Assembly (NCBI GenBank): GCA_932521035.1
Contig: OW051495.1
Coordinates: 7,998,001 to 8,062,000 of the forward strand
DNA: 64,000 nt
Reading direction: 5' to 3'
Source of the DNA: Oscheius dolichura
Lineage: Eukaryota > Nematoda > Chromadorea > Rhabditida > Rhabditidae
Under the pieces are notes generated by a model that was not told where the DNA came from, searched no databases, and saw nothing but the letters and a program-made list of their open reading frames with translations. Shown here in pieces: positions 1 through 10,809 of this stretch. The position numbers were made by a program, and so were the translations under genes. Within the stretch, counting starts at the first letter, position 1, and each line of letters begins with the position of its first letter.

Positions 1-379
1 GTAAAATCAATTTCTATGACAAAATGACATCTTTTCAGATATTTTTTGGTTTGTAGGTATAAGTAGGTATATAGAATGAGCTGAATTTTTTAATTATATA
101 GATAGCTACTATCAAAACATTAAAAATTATATTCTAATTGCCCGTAAAAATCAGTATATTCAGTATGCATTATAGTAATTTTCGGCAAGGATGGATAATT
201 TTAGCGGTCCCTACTGGAACGACATTGTCAATCGATGGGGTTGGAGGTGGTGTCACTTACGGGAAAGTACAGCACTCTTTGTGATCCGGTATAATCTTAC
301 AAATGTTAATGAAATTGCTTTAGGCTAATACGAAACCAAGCTCACCTCCCCCGGATCTCTCTTGTGACTCGAGAAAATC
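1..379. other. Left edge, no gene seen
   Basis: No reading frame, splice-site chain or repeat that I can support. The stretch is AT-rich at its left end. Confidence 0.5.
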
Positions 380-1690
380 GGAGCTCACGTCGCTTGTTGA
401 AAAGCTGCTTCGCCTTTGTACAGATGACAAGACTACTACCGTCACAGTAGGGCATTTCTATAATTCTATCAAATAATACTTATAATGGTTAGCAAACAAT
501 TGTTTTAGGCTGCTACCACAGCCTGCCGTCCCTGTACTGCAGGGTGTGCCTTGCCTTGCGGCGGTGCTCCTTCTGTACGACCTCCCATTACATTCGAAGG
601 AGATGTTCTCTTCAATCCAGCGCCCGGTTCTAATAGAGAGTAGACGTTTTCTCTTCTTGTCAATATCGAAGAATAAAACAATTTGAACCATAAACTTGGT
701 GGAACTGGAGTTAATGAACCGGTAATCATTGTTAATTTGATTGGTACAAGGTTACCAAGAGTTGATCTTATTAGAAGAAGCTGTTGGGACGCAGGCTCTC
801 TCCTGCTTTATTGGAGAATGCCGTTTCGACTTTTCCTATGTCTGTTTTCACTAACAATTTGTATAAAATTAGTAAGGTAAGAGAATAGCCACCTCATCTA
901 ACTTCGTCTTCCCATTATTTCTAGTTCTGCTCCTACTGTTCAATACATTAGTCCTTCTGCCACCCACTACCCGACTCTCCATCGTCGTACCCCTCACCGT
1001 CCTGCTAGTCATAGGCATGTTCAGGGCATAAGTAAGCAGAAGATAAGTTGTACGGACATTCGGACATCTAGACCTGCCTATGGTAGTAACATATACTTTT
1101 CTAGCCCACACCGGTTCCTGTCGTTCATCAAGAGGCTACCACTGATCAAGTAAGTCCTATTTTAATGAAGTGGTTAATGACCTCAAGCTAATGCTCTGTA
1201 ATCACAAAACACATCTTTAGATCACCACTACGACAGACTATTGACCGCAGCCAGAATTCTGTTGTCCATCGTTCGAAGGAGACCTTCTCATCAATGCAGG
1301 ACCAGGTTCCAATAAGAAGTAACCCGTTACAAATTTCGTTGTCTTCATTATCCATGTTACCAGTATTGTTGGAAACCCTTTCTCTGCAATAAAACTGTAT
1401 CATCCATCATTTCTGTAATCACAAATTATCGAAAGTAGAAACAATTGAGCCGTTCGCCATCATCGATTTAATAAGAACAAGGTTAAAGTTACATCAAGGA
1501 AGACAATCGGAACGAAGTCGCTCTTATTACCCTTTGGTGAGAATGCTGCTTCGCCTTTTCTTTTACATTTTTATACTAGCAGTAAGAGGAGCCGATTACT
1601 TGTTGTTTTGAAGGAGACGTCCTCATCAATTCAGGATAGTTTGCCCCAGACTATTAATAAGAAGGCAAGGAGAATGTTCTCCTGCTCTGT
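380..1690 (-). pseudogene. Three decayed tandem fragments, possibly C-type-lectin-like
   Basis: Two short blocks alternate three times along the minus strand. Block E (about 1680-1605, 1330-1265 and 650-590) reads as variants of L-L-x-I-x(4)-W-x-[ID]-E-x-[VI]-S-F-[EK]. Block A (about 1570-1530, 860-820 and 430-390) reads as variants of K-G-E-A-A-F. Frames are broken by stops; the leftmost E block in gene order has a TGA inside it. The W-x-x-[IW]-D/E...[VI]-x-F-x-x-W pattern is what a nematode C-type lectin core shows around its second conserved cysteine, but the cysteines are missing, so the family is a guess. The repetition is seen directly; the lectin identity is inference. Confidence 0.35.
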
Positions 1691-1913
1691 CAGTCAGTAG
1701 TTTCCAGATTGTCTGGGGTGCTGCATTCCCACCACGGGAACATCTATAGAAAAAACCGCTAGCTCTCTTTATTCACCATTCCCTTTGTTTTTCTGTTCCA
1801 TTTTATCTTCTTTCTACACACACTCAATAAATCTTCTTACCGGTTATTTTCTTCTTCTCTGTAAAGGCCTTTCAACCTTTCCATCGATCCATCTTTATCT
1901 TTGAGCGCGTAAG

Positions 1914-2242
1914 ATGAAGCCCTTATTTTCTCTTCTCCTTCTCGCTACTTCTATTAGGTAGGTCAAACAATGTCTTTTTCATTCAAGTCTCCTTTCAGTG
2001 CCCTTTCCGTGACTGTTCAAATCCCCGATGGCAAACAATTTCGCGTCACCTTAGATGCAAATGACACCATTGCAGGCGTCAAGGTCAAGATCCACGAACA
2101 GACAGGAATGTACACTCAAGAGCTGCGGCTAATCTTCGACGGAAAGGAACTGGTAGATGGCAAAACCCTGGCAGACTACGGTGTCGAGCACGGTGCTATA
2201 ATTCATTACCGTCGGGCACTCAAACGAGAGATTCCTATCTAA
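1914..2242 (+). CDS. Secreted ubiquitin-like protein (copy 1)
   Basis: Two exons, 1914-1957 and 1999-2242, with a 41-nt intron that splits a serine codon; 95 residues. Residues 1-15 form a signal peptide (MKPLFSLLLLATSIS, cleavage probably just after). The rest is a single ubiquitin fold: a V-T-V-Q-I-P-D-G-K first hairpin, the V-K-x-K-I-x-E-Q-T-G helix, and the L-R-L-I-F-D-G-K-E-L-x-D-G-K-T-L-A-D-Y-G-V strand-turn region followed by I-I-H-Y-R. Known ubiquitin-family proteins are cytosolic or nuclear, so an export signal is unusual. The tail ends in arginine/lysine-rich residues with no diglycine, so conjugation by E1/E2 chemistry is not expected. An AATAAA lies at 2255-2260. A broken copy follows 0.7 kb downstream and another family member is at 12280. 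The role is unknown; an extracellular or effector-like function is only a possibility. Confidence 0.85.
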
Positions 2243-2354
2243 TGGTTCTCTACTAATAAAGAGTTAATCGAAACGGAGTAAAAGACACGGAGAGGGAGCT
2301 GGCAAGGTTCTAATCACAGAAAACATCAGGGTTAACTGAAGACCAAAAATTTGA
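2243..2354 (+). repeat. 3' flank shared with the downstream copy
   Basis: This stretch, with CTAATAAAGAGTTAATCGAA and a following CAGAAAACATCAGGGTTAAC, recurs at about 3018-3126. The tandem duplication therefore included the 3' flank and its polyadenylation signal, giving a unit of roughly 0.72-0.78 kb. Confidence 0.8.
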
Positions 2355-2633
2355 GGGTACTATACCAAAATGGGAAATTCTGTCTTTATGTCCTTATTGC
2401 TAATTTTAGAAATATAGAAATTGTTTCAAAAAGTCTCGAAGTTAATCCTAAACTGTGCTTATTTGGCCGGCTTCTTTCTTTTCTTCTTTTTGCATTTAGA
2501 ATCTCCCGATTCACAAGATCTAGCCATGATTAATATTATGTCTAGCGGCGCATCGCCAAAAAAATGACACTGCCGCTTATACGCGGCAAACAATTGGAAG
2601 CAGGCTTCAAATAATTCGGTTCTCAACGTCAAG

Positions 2634-2979
2634 ATGAGACCCATCCTTCCTCTCCTCCTTCTCTCTACTTCCATCAGGTAAATCAAAAAAACCCTGTCTA
2701 CTAATTTAATAATCGCTTTTCAGCGCTCTCAATATCTTTGTTCAAACCAGAAAAATGATACCATAATTCCGGTCACAGACATAAATCCGAAGGATCCCAT
2801 TAGCGTCCTCAAACCCAAAATCGAAGCTAAGTTAGGACAGTTGCCAGAAGACTTCCGACTAATCTACGATGGGCAGCTACTGGATCAGCAGAAAAAGCTT
2901 CCGGGATTATTTCATCCGAGCCAATGCTGTTATTCATTACCGTAAAGCAGTTGGGTCTTGGTTCATTTTCGACCGGTAG
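2634..2979 (+). pseudogene. Broken second copy of the secreted ubiquitin-like gene
   Basis: Exon 1 (2634-2677) is the same 44 nt length as in copy 1 and again encodes a signal peptide (MRPILPLLLLSTSIS). The intron runs 2678-2723. Exon 2 starts in frame (A-L-N-I-F-V-Q-T) but hits a TAA at 2764-2766. The ubiquitin-like similarity then continues in another frame (L-P-E-D-F-R-L-I-Y-D-G-Q-L-L) and shifts again before the end, where V-I-H-Y-R-K-A is in a third register, closing at TAG 2977-2979. At least two frameshifts separate the blocks. It is a tandem-duplicate pseudogene unless the assembly is wrong here. Confidence 0.8.
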
Positions 2980-3126
2980 GGCCTACTTGAGCAAGTCTAC
3001 CTGGCCTCCGCTTTGTACTGATTCTAATAAAGAGTTAATCGAATTAGAGTAAGAGACACAGAGAAGGAGGGAACAGAGTTCCAACAACAGAAAACATCAG
3101 GGTTAACCGAAGATCAAAAAACTTGA

Positions 3127-4071
3127 GGAAAACACTTGACGCAAAAAGGGTACAACAAGATTCTTTTTGTCCAATTGAAACAATTCTGGAATGATTAGCG
3201 AATGCTGCTGAATTGGATCTCACAGGCGCCACTGGCTGGATCCCGTTCAGCTGGCAAGTTTCCATCCCCCCGCGGCGTTGTGGATCGGTTAGTGCCGCTG
3301 CCACTTTCATCTCTTTTCGGCATGCTTAGCTTGTATTGAGACATCTACAATTGTGGTCTTGCAGCTATTTTATCCAAAATGTCCTCAAACCCCCCGAAAA
3401 AGCTCCGGAAGGCCGGAAATGCTCCATTCTACAGTCTGTGAGAATTTCCAATTAGTTTGCAGTAATATTCGCGGTCTAAAGAAGGTTTTCTAGCAATACC
3501 GTGTATATTTGGAGAATAAAATTCAAGCAAACCCTGGAAGCCCTCCAAAAAAGCCGAAAAACGGTGACATTATCCTGTTCTACCCCATTATCCACCCCTC
3601 CTTGCGCATTTCCCTCATATTCTGCGCTTTATGGGTTATTTCGAGGACATATTTTAACCTTGTTTCATGTTTTTGTTGTTGAGGTGGCGGGGAAGACCTC
3701 TCGAGACTCAAAAACATCTGATCAGGATGTAAACGCGCCCTCATAACCAGTACAATTATGGCGCACATGCCGATATCTTCAAAATATTGCGAGACCCTCA
3801 CTAATTGTTGTTCTGATTGGATCTCCTCTTTTCCCTGACGGTAAACAGCAACGCAGAGGTGTTCTTTTTGTTGCCATGTTGCTTCTCTTCTTCTAAAGAT
3901 CCTAATCTACCTCATGTCCTTGACGTTTCACATGTGCGCACACGTCCCATCCGCCCGCCACACACTTCCTTACCGGTTCTTGTATTTTTCCTTTCTATGT
4001 TTTCCCCCAACAGTAAGGCAGCACTCTCTCCTAGTCTAGGCGACAATCATCATCTTCATCTTTTATGAGAG
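3127..4071. other. Intergenic, no gene seen
   Basis: Several short open frames occur but none has a start, splice pattern or composition that I can support. The region is pyrimidine-rich towards 4000, upstream of the next gene. Confidence 0.4.
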
Positions 4072-4351
4072 ATGCGTAGTACAATGTCGGCGTCTTTCTG
4101 TATTCTACTCACTGCTGTCTTTGGAATTGGAGTGACATGGTAAGCTACTCATCTTCTTCAAAAAAACAAATGAACCTCATTTTAGGCTACTATTTCCCTT
4201 TTTCTTAAATGCCTTGACTGAATTTATGCATCAAAATGGACGAATATATCAGAATGGTACTCTATTGGCTGCCAGAAGCAGAGAGGTCGGTTTATTGGCT
4301 TTTTCTCTCAAAAAATCCCATTTTTTCAGCACTAACTCAATTTTTCAATGA
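4072..4351 (+). CDS. Small membrane or secreted protein (paralogue A)
   Basis: Exons 4072-4139 and 4186-4351 around a 46-nt intron that splits a tryptophan codon; about 77 residues. An in-frame TGA directly precedes the ATG, which supports this start. A hydrophobic stretch (C-I-L-L-T-A-V-F-G-I-G-V-T-W-L-L-F-P) covers residues 10-28 and could be an uncleaved anchor or a signal peptide. The tail is polar. The 3' end is uncertain: a possible second intron (about 4289-4329) would end the protein earlier. The next gene has the same layout with the intron inside the equivalent W codon, so the two are paralogues. Function unknown. Confidence 0.6.
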
Positions 4352-4662
4352 CAAAATGGCAATCTTTCCCCCTCAATGATCTTTACTTTCAAAAAATACA
4401 AATAAGAATAAATAAAGAAAACTTTGATTTGCTGTAACTTTGATGTGATAGCTTGATTTATCACAAGGAACGGGCGGAAACCGCGCCCGGGTTGACCCCA
4501 GCGTGGACAAGAGTCGTTACCCCTGCCGTCTTCTTCTATTTCTTCTTCCTCTCCGCTACCGACTGGTTTACCTTCTTTTTTCTCCTGCTGTTTTACAGTT
4601 TTCCAACGGTGTTTCTCCCCCTCGGCCTTTTTGACTACATTTCCATTCTTCGGGAAAGGGAA

Positions 4663-4880
4663 ATGTGCGGATTCACCACATGTTTCATTATTATTCTGAT
4701 TGCCGCCTTTCTGATCGGCGCATTCTGGTAAGGAATGTTGAATTTCTATCTATTGATCAAGATACGTCTTGTAGGATGCTGTTACCTATTGTACTGGCTG
4801 CCTTGAATATTATAGTAACGGACTATCAGGAGAATCCAGTCCTAGTCAACTGGAATGCAACAACCGAGAAATCCGCCTGA
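4663..4880 (+). CDS. Small membrane or secreted protein (paralogue B)
   Basis: Exons 4663-4727 and 4775-4880; 55 residues. The first 38 residues are strongly hydrophobic (starting M-C-G-F-T-T-C-F-I-I-I-L-I-A) and are followed by a short polar tail containing an N-A-T glycosylation sequon. The intron (47 nt) again splits a tryptophan codon, as in the copy 0.6 kb upstream. The frame is open well upstream of the chosen ATG, to a possible start at 4453, but that extension is a pyrimidine-driven run of phenylalanine and leucine. By comparison with the paralogue I prefer 4663. Function unknown. Confidence 0.6.
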
Positions 4881-5382
4881 AATAACCGAGTTATGAAGCG
4901 TTCTATGGCATTTTCTCTGCTCAAAAGATTTGATTGAAGGTATTTTCTCAATAAAACAGATTCAAAACAACCTATTGTAACGTGCTTTGGTCTTTTATAA
5001 AGATACCAGACGGTGTAGTCAGTTCTAATGGTCAGTGGGTCCGAAACGATATAGAAACATCGGCCTGGCTCGCTGGTAACCTTGTGACCGGGCGAAAATT
5101 GACCGGCCGCTGTATTTTGGAGTCTCTAAAATAACAGTCTCTATGTCACGTCCGTCACCATGCAGCGCTGGCACCATATCAACCGCGGCCAAAGTATGAT
5201 TTGTGTGGAAGAAAATGTGAATTGCTCTGGAGAAGACAGACTAGGAAGTGCTTGGCGAGTTTTACATGTTGAACTTGAAGTACCCCAGGACAATTTGGCG
5301 AGAGATCGAACTACTCACGGGTGGATAATACGATGAGTCAGTCCAGTTTGGAGTTTTGAACCGCGTAATCCTGTACAACTGA
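4881..5382. other. Intergenic upstream of the repeat-protein gene
   Basis: No open frame with coding character. It contains an AATAAA at about 4949 that could serve the small gene upstream. The right end is the promoter of the next gene. Confidence 0.4.
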
Positions 5383-5390
5383 TTATAAAG
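5383..5390 (+). promoter_or_regulatory. TATA box of the repeat-protein gene
   Basis: TTATAAAG lies about 45 nt before the ATG at 5435. This fits a TATA promoter with a very short leader. Confidence 0.6.
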
Positions 5391-5434
5391 AGGCGGGAGG
5401 GCTGCAGTTCCCTATTCGATCTATAGATCTATCC

Positions 5435-8400
5435 ATGGAGTGGTTTCTGCTCTTGGCAGGTTCCTCTTCCTCTATTCAATTTTTAATTTCTATAATTTTA
5501 GGACTTTGCCAAGTAGTTGCCCTCCGTACGGATGATGTCTACCACTACAAGGAAGAAGAAGGGAAAATGGTAGAATGGCTGGTTGAAAGAGCCAGTCTAC
5601 CCATCAGCGGAAACTTTGAATTTTTCGGGTTTGTTCTCTTTTTCCTCAAAATTAATTATAAGTTATCAGATCTTCAAAACATACGGGAATGCTGTATTTG
5701 TTGAGAATAGAAGATAAGGCTACGGGGATGCGGATAATCAGCTGCGTTTTTTGGAACCTCTTTGATGACGAATGGCATTCCATGAATTGGACTCTGCACA
5801 AAAACCAGCTGGGGTGTCAAATTGATAGGAGCGAGACATATTCAGAAGAATCGTTTGACGATAAAGTAAAGACTCTGTCTATTAGATTTGATGCAAGTAA
5901 GTTATTTTAGGTGCCTCAAAATGCCACAGGCCCCAAAGCAATTTCAAATGTTAAATGAAAAATTCAGGCAATGTCTGCATTCGGAACATGACCATCAAAG
6001 ATCAATATCTCAGTGGATGTTCGAAAAGTACTATTGAGAAATTCACTTCAACTGCAGCTGTCTGTGGCTGTCCAGAGGCTCAGCAATCAACAAAGCCACC
6101 GGGAAAGGAACTGGCCGACAAGACTGTATATCATTTTTCAACAGAGGAGAATACCAAAGTAGAATGGAAAGTTGACAACAAGGAGCAGGCGTTTTTCATC
6201 ACTGGAAGTTACGAATATTTAAGGTAGGGATACTGTAGTATTTTTTTATTTATCAGAAAAGGGTTTCAGTGCTGCTCCTAGCCTTATACATTCAAATTAT
6301 ACCTATAATCTGGCAATAATTGACAGGGACTCGGGGCAAACCCTGACTATGTGCACTTCAAACGACATGTCTGATGGTTTGAATATCATGAAGAGTAAGA
6401 TTAATCGATTTTTTAAGGAGAAAATTGGCTCAGCTTCAAGTGGACCCTCTACGAGAATAGCGTCTACTGTGACTATGGAAATATTTTACAAAGTGAAAGG
6501 ATAGAATGGATTCGGAAAAAGGCAGTCAAAAGATTCTCTTTGAGATTAGATACGGGTAATTTGAATGGACGACCTTTTCAACCCACCATTTAGACAGAAG
6601 CCCTTCAGCTATCAGAAACTTGGTTCTTCGGGATAAACACACCGTTTCTGGCTGCCCACCAGTGGTGCCTCGTGCTGTCAAAAATGTGAATTTTTCTGGA
6701 CTTTTCTGCGACGATACAGAGCCAGTAAGTGGGAAAACGACAATACCGCCTGGTGGAGAATCACCATTGGAAGAAAAGGGAACTATTTATCATTATTCGA
6801 AACGGGCGGCCGACAAAGTCGAGTGGAAGATCGACGGATCAAAACTGAATGACCCAATTTCTGGAAGTTACGAATACATCAAGTAGGTATACTGTAGGAA
6901 AGGAAAATTGTTTAGTGCGCCTCCCGATGCTTACAATAGGACTTGGACGTATTATCTTGTGGTCTACAACTCCGAGACGGAAGAAATGGTAGCCAACTGC
7001 TCGACTAACACTACAGCTTCTAGAAGTTCGTGGTCAAGTTTATCTCTATATCTTAAAAACTTATAGGTCAACAATGGTTCCCATTCACATGGATGTTCTA
7101 CCAAAACAGTCTTTCCTGTTTTTACTACTCGGCTGTAACAGCTGGTAGATTGAAAACCCCCATAAGAAACTTGCCATTACAACTCGGGTGGTACAGCAGG
7201 TACATTGAAAACCCCCCGAAGAAACTTGCCATAAGACTGTACATACGTAAGAAGAGCAAATTTAGTTTGAAATTGATATTTTAGGAGGAGCTGAAGCAGC
7301 GCCTTATGCCATCAGAAATCTGGTTCTCAACGGGGAAATGCCTGTGGCTGGCTGTCCTCCTGCCGGACCTGCGTCTATTAAAAACTTCACCACCGCTGGA
7401 CTGTTATGCGGCGAGCCAGAACCAGATGTTTATCATTTTTCAAAAGACAAGAGCACAATGGTGGAATGGAGGATTGATACGTCAGTAATGATCATGCCCG
7501 TATTTGGCCGTTACGAGTATACCAGGTATGTCTTCTTTTACAAGAAGCGGGAAATCTAGGTATTTAATTAGGAAAAAAAAACATTTAAGACTCTAAAACG
7601 TTCCAGGGATCCTAATAGTGATCAAACCATCAATCTGGAAGTCTACGACATTGATTCAAGAGCTCTTCTAATCAACTGCACTACAAATGACACGGCAAAA
7701 GGTACAGTCCATATCCACACGGTGGTACGGTAGACACCCTATGCCTCGACGGTCGAGCCATAAAGCTCCATTAACGGTGGACAGGCTAAGCCAAAAGTCC
7801 GCCGTTGGAAACGGACTATTCCTCACCCTACTGATTCTATTTTTAGAGTGGAAATATTTCGGTTTTATTCTGTATACGCAAGCTATTGTCTGTTGCTATG
7901 ACACTGGTTGCAACGTACTGGGTATTGAAAATACCGTCATGCAACCAAGATTCTCCATTCGCTTCGTCACAGGTAAAACTCGCCCATACTTCTATTTTTG
8001 TTTAGGAAAGCGGCCTACTGGAATTAGAAATCTAATTCTTAACAAGAACTACACAATAAATGGATGCCCTCCAGCCGTAACCCCCGCTCTTCAAAATTTT
8101 ACCGTGTCTGCTTTACTATGTGGCGAGCCAGAGCCATCCGATAATGGAAAAACCACAATACCGCCTGGTGGAAACTCGCCCTTGGAAGAAGAAGAAGTCG
8201 AAAATGTTTACATTTTCTCAACGGAGAAGAATAATAAAGTGGAATGGAAGATTGACACATCGGCGACGAGTATGCCCGTTTATGGTGCTCACGAATTCAT
8301 CAGGTATGTTGTCATAAAAATTAGCCAGAATACAATAGATTGTACATATTAAACAGGTACTTTCAGCGCTCCCAGCTTCTTCAGCGCTAATAGTGAAACT

Positions 8401-9686
8401 ACCAATCTCGAAGTCTATGACGGTAATACAGGAGCTCTTCTAGCCAACTGCAGTTCAGACTACATCTCAAAAGGTTTTAAATCTATTTTTACTATCAAAA
8501 TCAAAAAAATTCCAGGAAAAAAATGGCAAACTTTCAGTTTTTACCTCTATACTGACATGATTTACTGTTGCTATGAGAGCGGGTCGATGTGTCACAATGA
8601 ATGGATCTATGCCGGCAAGATTCCGAAGTTCTCCGTCCGATTGGATACAAGTAAAATCCGCCTCCTTTCGGCTATTTTTTGGTTCAGGAAGACGACCTGC
8701 TGCAATCAAAAATCTAAAAATTCTGGACGATGACTATACAATAACCGGGTGTCCTCCGGTTGTGCCTTCTGCTGTTCAAAAATTCACAACGTCTGGACTC
8801 TCCTGTAATGAGACACAACCGTTCGATGCTAGGCAGACTACCAAGTCAGCCGCTGGAAAAACTACGAAAACTCCGGGAGGAGGAATAATGACAATACCAC
8901 CTGTTGTAAAGTCACCACTGGACAAAGACGCCACTGTCTATCGTTATTCGTCGGAGAGGAATACCATACTGGAATGGAGGGTCGACTTTGCCACTCACAA
9001 TGGCCAGATAGCTGTTGGCAGATATGAATATCTAGCAGCTCCTCCTAATCCAAACTATGAAAATGAAACATATAATCTGGTAATTTACGATACCGATTCG
9101 GGAAAGCAGCTGGCTACTTGCTCGTCAGGGGAGCAGGCTCATGGTGGTATTTTAAGGAATCTTCACCGTCTTCTATAAAATTTTTAGGCCAAAAGTGGCT
9201 TCAATTTAGCTGGATACTGTATAATAACATCGTTTATTGTACCTATCCAAGTGGCTATTTCAGTAAGGACATTAAATCTTCAGATGTTCCTAAGTTCACT
9301 TTGAGATTGGATATAGGCAAGCTTCTCTTTCTCATAGTAATAATTTCGCTTTAGGACCTAGACCTACGGCTATCAAAAACCTGAACTTTGATGAAATGCT
9401 GACGGTTACTGGATGCCCTCCTGGCGTTCCCCTATCCTCTCTAAATATTACCATCTCTGGCCTTTTATGTGACGGAGGGAACCCCAGTGGAACTCCCAGT
9501 AATACAATGCAACCTCCACGGGGAACAAAGCCTACTCCTCCGACTCCAATAATCGAACAACTTCCACCTCAAGAAATAATCGACGAATGGGAACGGGAGG
9601 AGGATGAACGCTTCTTCCAAAAAATTGCCCCCTATGCAGGCATCGGATTAGGAATTGGGCAAGGCTTGATCGCCCTCATTCATTAA
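5435..9686 (+). CDS. Secreted protein of six tandem unknown domains, 18 exons
   Basis: Exons: 5435-5459, 5502-5628, 5670-5896, 5968-6223, 6270-6376, 6418-6555, 6594-6882, 6916-7025, 7067-7246, 7285-7525, 7607-7701, 7847-7972, 8006-8303, 8367-8473, 8516-8650, 8688-9143, 9188-9316, 9355-9686. They sum to 3378 nt, exactly 1126 codons. A signal peptide (MEWFLLLAGLCQVVA) is followed by six copies of a domain of about 150-200 residues. Each copy runs: V-Y-x-[FY]-S...V-E-W-[KR]-[IV]-D, then G-x-Y-E-Y, L-x-[IV]-Y-D-x(2)-[ST]-G...C-[ST]-[ST], W-x-x-F-x-W-x-L-Y-x-N-x-[IV]-x-C-x-Y, F-[ST]-[LIV]-R-[LF]-D-T, a [AG]-I-[RK]-N-L step, G-C-P-P, and a closing S-G-L-L-C. Two linkers share T-T-I-P-P-G-G. The C-terminus is proline-rich and ends in a hydrophobic stretch that might be an anchor. 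Intron positions repeat with the domains, so the gene grew by internal duplication. The last-but-one intron uses a GC donor at 9317. I do not recognise the domain; a role in recognition or matrix is speculation. Confidence 0.9.
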
Positions 9687-10086
9687 AGATTTGAATTAAT
9701 GTCATAAAGTCTGTTACGAGGTTATTGGTCTTGAAACGAAAGACCTTATCCAATGTAAGAATATCGTTCCGGGTTCAGATACTTCAGCTCCTAAAATTCA
9801 CCAGACTCCTAGACAGCTCGTAATTCATTCCGGACACCTCTCTCTCCCTCCCCATGAGTCAAACCTGAAAATATTTTCAGTCTGTCCTTTTGTTTCCCCG
9901 AGTAAATGGATGGGCATCACATGTGTTCAAAGTTCTCCTCTCTTTCGAAAATCTTCCAATACGTCAATGTTGACCCCAAACAACAGCACATGGTCAGTTA
10001 TTTTCACCAACCGTTGGAGCTATTCTCCTCCGAGACGAAGAGGGGCAGCTGTTAGCCTCCCCCGCTCTTGTGATCTCTTTGTTGAG
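9687..10086. other. Intergenic
   Basis: No gene seen. The right end leads into the promoter of the small cysteine-rich gene. Confidence 0.4.
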
Positions 10087-10094
10087 TATATAAG
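10087..10094 (+). promoter_or_regulatory. TATA box of the cysteine-rich peptide gene
   Basis: TATATAAG lies 48 nt before the ATG at 10142, a good TATA spacing for a short leader. Confidence 0.65.
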
Positions 10095-10141
10095 CCCGGA
10101 GGGGATCGGCCTGTTATCCAATACGACAACAACTTTTAACA

Positions 10142-10440
10142 ATGCTCCCGAGACGCCCTTACGTTTTCTATAACTCTCTTCGCTACGTTTACGTAGTCAT
10201 TTTCGTCCTGGCCTTTGCGACACTGGTTTTAGCCAAGTCCTGCAGTAGTAACGACGACTGCCCCGTAAGTTTTCCTCACTTTTTTTGACTAAAGACTGTT
10301 AGACAGTCTAATTTGTCGTTACTTTAAAGCGGGGTCTATTGTGTACTTTTCAGAGCAATCAAATCTGTTTCAATGACAAAGGCATCATGGCATGTGCTTC
10401 TCCTACGGTAGAAGACCGGCTGTATGCTGCTAACGAGTAG
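10142..10440 (+). CDS. Small secreted cysteine-rich peptide
   Basis: Exons 10142-10264 and 10354-10440, with a phase-0 intron of 89 nt; 69 residues. The N-terminal 31 residues end in a strong hydrophobic core (V-V-I-F-V-L-A-F-A-T-L-V-L-A) typical of a signal peptide or signal anchor, then K-S. The mature part is C-S-S-N-D-D-C-P-S-N-Q-I-C followed by a fourth cysteine, a C-x5-C-x5-C-x8-C spacing like short EB- or WAP-type extracellular modules. Only four cysteines are present, so this is a resemblance only. An AATAAA lies at 10481-10486, 41 nt past the stop. Likely an extracellular peptide; target unknown. Confidence 0.75.
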
Positions 10441-10809
10441 ACCATGAATTTCGGTCTAGTTTTTCTGTAAATAACGTGTAAATAAACAATGTACAGTAAT
10501 CCTACTTGACTTACTTCTTTTCAACTGCGGGTCGGTGGTGGGGGTCCCAGAGAACGCTGTAGAGCCGGGGGAAAGAGGAAAAGAGATCTCTCAAGCACTA
10601 CAGTAATTCCAGAAAAATAAGCAGTGATCTGTTCATAAAAGCTGTGCTATGTATCCAACCCTATGGTATTCCCTTCTGATTCCTGGTCATTTTAGCAGTT
10701 CACAGTTCACAAAACTTCATTCCAAATATCACATGGCTGTATACGTTTTCAATTTGAGAATCACCTGTGTTGCTTTGCAAAGCCAGATCTCTCGTCTCCC
10801 CCATCCCCC
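10441..10809. other. Intergenic upstream of the srh-type receptor
   Basis: Contains the polyadenylation signal of the previous gene and then presumably the receptor promoter. No TATA box or gene seen. Confidence 0.4.
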
